Assembly: GCA_003164655.1 (NCBI GenBank)
Contig: PLTW01000117.1
Coordinates: 1,311 to 9,735 of the forward strand
Source of the DNA: Actinomycetota bacterium
Lineage (GTDB): Bacteria > Actinomycetota > Thermoleophilia > UBA2241
Direction of reading: 5' to 3'
Length of the DNA stretch: 8,425 bases
The stretch's first letter is position 1, and each line of letters begins with the position of its first letter. Below the pieces are notes generated by a model. The model had not been told where the DNA came from. It did no database searches and saw only the letters and a list, made by a program, of their open reading frames with translations. Of the stretch, positions 5,631-8,425 are shown in pieces. Position numbers and translations under genes: made by a program.

Positions 5631-7775
5631 CAGTTTGAGCAGCGCCCAGTCTCCCTGCCGTAAGACCACGCTGGAGATGGCCTTGAGCCCGGGTGCGCTC
5701 TGGTGCGTGAGGTCGATCACGGCATATTGGGCGCCCGCGTTGCGAGCCACGCGCCGGGCGGTGGCCGAGCTCGGCGTCCCGTAGAGCACGTCGATGTCGT
5801 TCTGGAGCTGGGTGGTGCGCGCCGGGTAGAGCCACTGCGTCCAGCTCGAGCGCTCGAGCACAGCGCCGCGCCCGGCGAGCGCGCTCACCCAGTTGTAGGT
5901 CGTGGTGTCGCGATCCTGGACGACGCGGGCGCTCACCGGCACATAGGCATCGAGCTCCTGCAGAAGGCTGCGCAGGTCGCTGGGCAGCGGCATATCGTGA
6001 TCGGCCTGGCGAGCCGTAGCGACGCCGTGCACCGAGACGCTCAGCAGGACGGCGGCCAGCGCCACGACCGCCACGCGACCGGTGGCCGCGCGCCATGGGC
6101 GACGCTCCCCCGGCGCAGCCGAAGACCGTCGGCCGCCGAGGGCGGCTTCGAGCGCTACGGCGGCGGCGCAAAGGGCGAGCCACCAGAGGTTCTGGACCGT
6201 GTGCCAGGTGATGTTCCACGACGACAGATAGCCGTCGCCGCGCTGGGCCACGAACAACGCCACCAGAGTCGTGAGGCAGACGATGGCGAGCACCACGAGG
6301 GAAGCCGCCGGCGAGCGCCCGAACGGGCGTTCGCCGGCGGCCCTCGCCCGCCACGTGGCCAGCAGCGTGACGATCAGCCACCAGCCCAGCGCCACGGTCA
6401 CGATGTAGAGCAGCACGAGCAGGGCGTCGCCGGTCGGGCCGCGCCGGCCCAGCGGACCGGCGAGTTTCGTGAACAGGCGGCTGTAGGAGTGCAGCTCGCC
6501 CGTGCCGCCGGCGACCAGCAGCAGATGCGTGCCCAGCTTCCCCAGACCCAGCGCGAGCGGGTCCGCCGTGCCCATGGTCGTCGGGTAGGCAACGACGAAG
6601 GTCAGCGCCGCCGCGGCGACGCCGGCGGCGGCCACCAGTCGCCCGCGACGGCGGCGCAACGCAAGCCCGGTCAGTGCCAGCACGAAGGCGGGCACCAGGA
6701 CGATGGCGAAGTTCGCCTTCATCAGGGTCGTCGCGCCGGCCAGCAGGCCGGCCAGGACCAGGGCGCCCGCCCGTCGCTCGTCGGCCAGGGCGACCAACGC
6801 AAGACAGGCGGTGCCGGCGATCGCCGCCAGGACGGACGGCGGATTGAAGACGAAGTAGCGCAGGTTGTTGAGACCGACGTCGCCGATCACCGTGGTGACC
6901 GCCGCCGGCAGCAAGGTCACGGCAAAGGTGAGACCGACGAACCCGAGCGCCAGAAGTCCGGCGCGCCGCGAGCGTGCCCAGGCCGCGGCCAGCACGCCGA
7001 TGCCGATCAGCATGCCAAACAGCGTGACCGGCAGAGCCAGCCGAAAGAAAGCCGCGTCGACGGGCAGGTGGAGCCCCTTGATCAGCACGCTGGTCATGGT
7101 GTCGAAGCCCGGGTGGTAGCCGGGCAGGGACACCCCGGTCTCGAGGACCCAGCCGCGCAGCGGCAGCCCGCGGTCGATGCCGCTCTTGACGAGCGCCAGG
7201 TGATACAGCATGTCGAAGTACTGGGTGAAGACGCTCGTCCGGCCGACGACGCGCCAGTAGCCGGTGCCCTCGACCACCACCCGCAGAAGGGCGGCGCCGA
7301 CCAGCAGCTCTCCGCCGATGAGCGACCCTCCCGGCCGCGGCAGGCGCCGGGTGAGCAGCTCCCACGCAGCGACGCCCCAGCCGGCCACGCCCACGGCGAG
7401 CGCCAGCCACAGGGCGAGGCCGGCGATCCCGGCGCTGCCGGCGACGGTCATGAGGAACGCGCTCAGGGCGAAGCCGACGATGTACCGCAGACCGAGCCAG
7501 GTGACCCCGCGCTCGTCGACGCCGGCCAGCCACAGCGCCAGATGACCGACGCCCAGAAAGACGAAGCTCGTGAAGCCGAGATAGACGACGCCGGCCCCCA
7601 GGGCGCCGTCGCGCCACAGCGCCCAGAGGGTCCAGGCCAGAAGCGCCAGGCCGGCAGCGATCTTCAGAGCGCAGACGACCCGCCGGCCTGTGGCCGAGTC
7701 GCCGCCCCGGTCCGCGGGATCGTCGCCGATCCCGGCGCTCGCGTCGACGTGCGGATGGACTGCCGTGGCGTTCAC
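5625..7775 (-). CDS. Polytopic membrane protein, GT-C glycosyltransferase-like
   Basis: The 716-residue protein has a cytosolic N-terminus of about 32 residues and roughly 12-15 hydrophobic helices (for example 34-52, 60-84, 98-115, 117-135, 247-267, 271-290, 315-349, 353-375, 451-474, 491-511, 527-545, 567-583). A C-terminal soluble domain spans about 590-716. A large loop at 170-245 contains QYFDMLYHLALVKSG, with D188 and H192, followed by GYHPGFD (219-225). An acidic residue in the first outer loop, many helices and a small outer C-terminal domain ending in a YAVIDLTH...GDWALLKL pattern are typical of GT-C enzymes, which use lipid-linked sugars outside the membrane. I do not recognise the exact family. 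The GTG start at 7775 has GGGAG 10 nt upstream. It converges with the GT2 gene and lies 69 nt downstream of a methyltransferase. Confidence 0.78.
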   Translation of the reverse strand: MNATAVHPHVDASAGIGDDPADRGGDSATGRRVVCALKIAAGLALLAWTLWALWRDGALGAGVVYLGFTSFVFLGVGHLALWLAGVDERGVTWLGLRYIVGFALSAFLMTVAGSAGIAGLALWLALAVGVAGWGVAAWELLTRRLPRPGGSLIGGELLVGAALLRVVVEGTGYWRVVGRTSVFTQYFDMLYHLALVKSGIDRGLPLRGWVLETGVSLPGYHPGFDTMTSVLIKGLHLPVDAAFFRLALPVTLFGMLIGIGVLAAAWARSRRAGLLALGFVGLTFAVTLLPAAVTTVIGDVGLNNLRYFVFNPPSVLAAIAGTACLALVALADERRAGALVLAGLLAGATTLMKANFAIVLVPAFVLALTGLALRRRRGRLVAAAGVAAAALTFVVAYPTTMGTADPLALGLGKLGTHLLLVAGGTGELHSYSRLFTKLAGPLGRRGPTGDALLVLLYIVTVALGWWLIVTLLATWRARAAGERPFGRSPAASLVVLAIVCLTTLVALFVAQRGDGYLSSWNITWHTVQNLWWLALCAAAVALEAALGGRRSSAAPGERRPWRAATGRVAVVALAAVLLSVSVHGVATARQADHDMPLPSDLRSLLQELDAYVPVSARVVQDRDTTTYNWVSALAGRGAVLERSSWTQWLYPARTTQLQNDIDVLYGTPSSATARRVARNAGAQYAVIDLTHQSAPGLKAISSVVLRQGDWALLKLR

Positions 7776-7795
7776 AAAAGAGGGGCTCCCGTTCG

Positions 7796-7815
7796 GCGTC
7801 GCGGGCCTGCGACGC
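7796..7815 (-). other. Hairpin GCGTCGC / GCGACGC upstream of the GT-C gene
   Basis: Perfect 7-bp arms enclose a 6-nt loop between the methyltransferase stop and the ribosome site of the GT-C gene. In transcript sense the nearest T-run (TCTTTT) is about 14 nt after the stem, too far for a standard terminator. If transcription starts from the predicted promoter just upstream, the hairpin would sit at the 5' end of the mRNA and could protect it. Confidence 0.45.
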
Positions 7816-7820
7816 AGCGG

Positions 7821-7848
7821 ATTCTACACCCGTCGAGGGCCGCGTCAG
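7821..7848 (-). promoter_or_regulatory. Possible promoter for the GT-C gene
   Basis: Minus-strand CTGACG (7848-7843), a 16-nt spacer and TAGAAT (7826-7821) resemble a sigma-70 promoter. The -35 box overlaps the TGA stop of the upstream methyltransferase. The expected start near 7814 would give a leader of about 40 nt. This would let the GT-C gene be transcribed apart from the methyltransferase. Confidence 0.4.
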
Positions 7849-8425
7849 GCGCGCTTGCGCGCCTTCCAGACCTCTTCGCACGGCCAGCGCCGCGCCCACT
7901 CCAGGCCGACGATGCCGTCGAAGGGCGGGATCGGCGTGGCGCCGGCCGGCGGCCGCAGCTCGAGCAGGTCCTCGACCTCGAACCCGCTCCCGCGCAGCAG
8001 TCTGATCCAGTCGCCGTAGCCCAGGTGGAACTCGACCTCCGGTGCGCCGGGCCACTCGAAGCGGTGCATGCCGAAGTAGTCGCGCACGAGGCGGTCGGTG
8101 GGCAGCTCGTCGTCGCTGTCGGGCGCGCACAGCATCATGATCGTGCCGTTGGTCAGGAAGGTGAGCCGCCCGCCGGGGCGCAGCACGCGAGCGGCCTCGG
8201 GCACCCAGAGCCGCGGGTCGGCCCACAGGCAGGCGCCGTACTCCGAGATCGCCAGGTCGAAGCTCTCGTCGGGAAACGACAGGTGCTCGGCATTGCCCTC
8301 GTGCAGCGCAAACGGCAGGCCGTGCCGTTCCTGTAACCGGCGCGCGGTGGCGAGCTGCTCGCGCGAGATATCGACGCCGACCGGCCGGGCGCCGCGCCGC
8401 GCCAGCCAGGCCGACACGTAGGCGG
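7845..8425 (-). CDS. Class I SAM-dependent methyltransferase (5' end beyond window)
   Basis: The reading frame is open to the right edge, so the N-terminus and the glycine-rich SAM motif I are missing; 193 codons before the stop are visible. Recognisable parts are the strand-2 acidic residue in PVGVDISREQL, EGNAEHLSFPDESFDLAISEYG (the Ado-contacting acidic loop and motif II), and RVLRPGGRLTFLTNG. A longer substrate-side region follows, with GYGDWIRLLRGSGFEVEDLLELRPP, and the protein ends in EEVWKARKRA. The layout matches the broad Methyltransf_11/25 group of small-molecule methyltransferases. It is not closely similar to the methyltransferase at 3768-4523. The acceptor is unknown. Any start inside the window, such as the GTG at 8417, would cut off motif I, so the true start is outside. 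Confidence 0.88.
   Translation of the reverse strand, partial: AYVSAWLARRGARPVGVDISREQLATARRLQERHGLPFALHEGNAEHLSFPDESFDLAISEYGACLWADPRLWVPEAARVLRPGGRLTFLTNGTIMMLCAPDSDDELPTDRLVRDYFGMHRFEWPGAPEVEFHLGYGDWIRLLRGSGFEVEDLLELRPPAGATPIPPFDGIVGLEWARRWPCEEVWKARKRA

Noticed and set aside
5602..8226. Very long minus-strand open frame (874 codons) overlapping the GT-C gene
   Set aside because: It is Arg/Ala/Gly/Pro-rich without recognisable domains, lies in another frame of a gene with clear membrane helices, and crosses two separate genes. GC-rich DNA produces such frames by lack of stops.
5703..8336. Very long plus-strand open frame (877 codons) opposite the GT-C and methyltransferase genes
   Set aside because: The composition is Gln/Asp/Gly/Arg-rich with no domain, as expected for the antisense of GC-rich coding sequence.

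Overview
The window is very GC-rich bacterial DNA with tightly packed genes. A leaderless-type promoter, GTG starts, a single tRNA-Ile gene away from any rRNA and the protein families present point to an actinobacterial-type genome, possibly Thermoleophilia or Solirubrobacterales, or an uncultured relative. No 16S or other decisive marker is present, so this placement is an inference. I see no insertion sequence, phage gene, CRISPR array or plasmid function; the window looks chromosomal.

Left part (1-2650). A HAD-family phosphatase of the phosphoglycolate phosphatase type runs leftward off the window edge. It is divergent from a two-GAF diguanylate cyclase (910-2523). The roughly 200 bp between them carries several small dyad-symmetric sequences and a probable promoter for the phosphatase. 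A tRNA-Ile(GAT) gene on the minus strand, with encoded CCA and a near-consensus promoter, follows.

Middle part (2768-5553). A rightward run of four genes begins at a -10 box only 7 nt from its ATG: a bifunctional nuclease (DUF151) with a very acidic tail, a small AroQ-fold chorismate-mutase-like protein lacking several catalytic residues, a class I SAM methyltransferase, and a GT2 polyprenyl-phosphate-type glycosyltransferase with two C-terminal membrane helices. The last two overlap by 8 bp and are clearly co-translated. The first three are separated by gaps of about 43-44 nt and may form one operon.

Right part (5625-8425). Two leftward genes converge on this run: a large polytopic membrane protein that looks like a GT-C glycosyltransferase, and upstream of it a SAM methyltransferase cut by the right edge. 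The short convergent gap (5554-5624) holds an imperfect direct repeat that includes the stop codon of the GT-C gene.

A reasonable working picture is that the GT2 enzyme loads a sugar onto a polyprenyl phosphate at the inner membrane face, and that a GT-C enzyme, possibly the neighbouring one, uses such a donor outside. This link is inference from families and neighbourhood. The most interesting points are the degenerate chorismate-mutase-like protein beside the nuclease, the 25-residue insertion in the catalytic domain of the diguanylate cyclase, and the orphan GT-C protein. No clearly new system is demonstrated.
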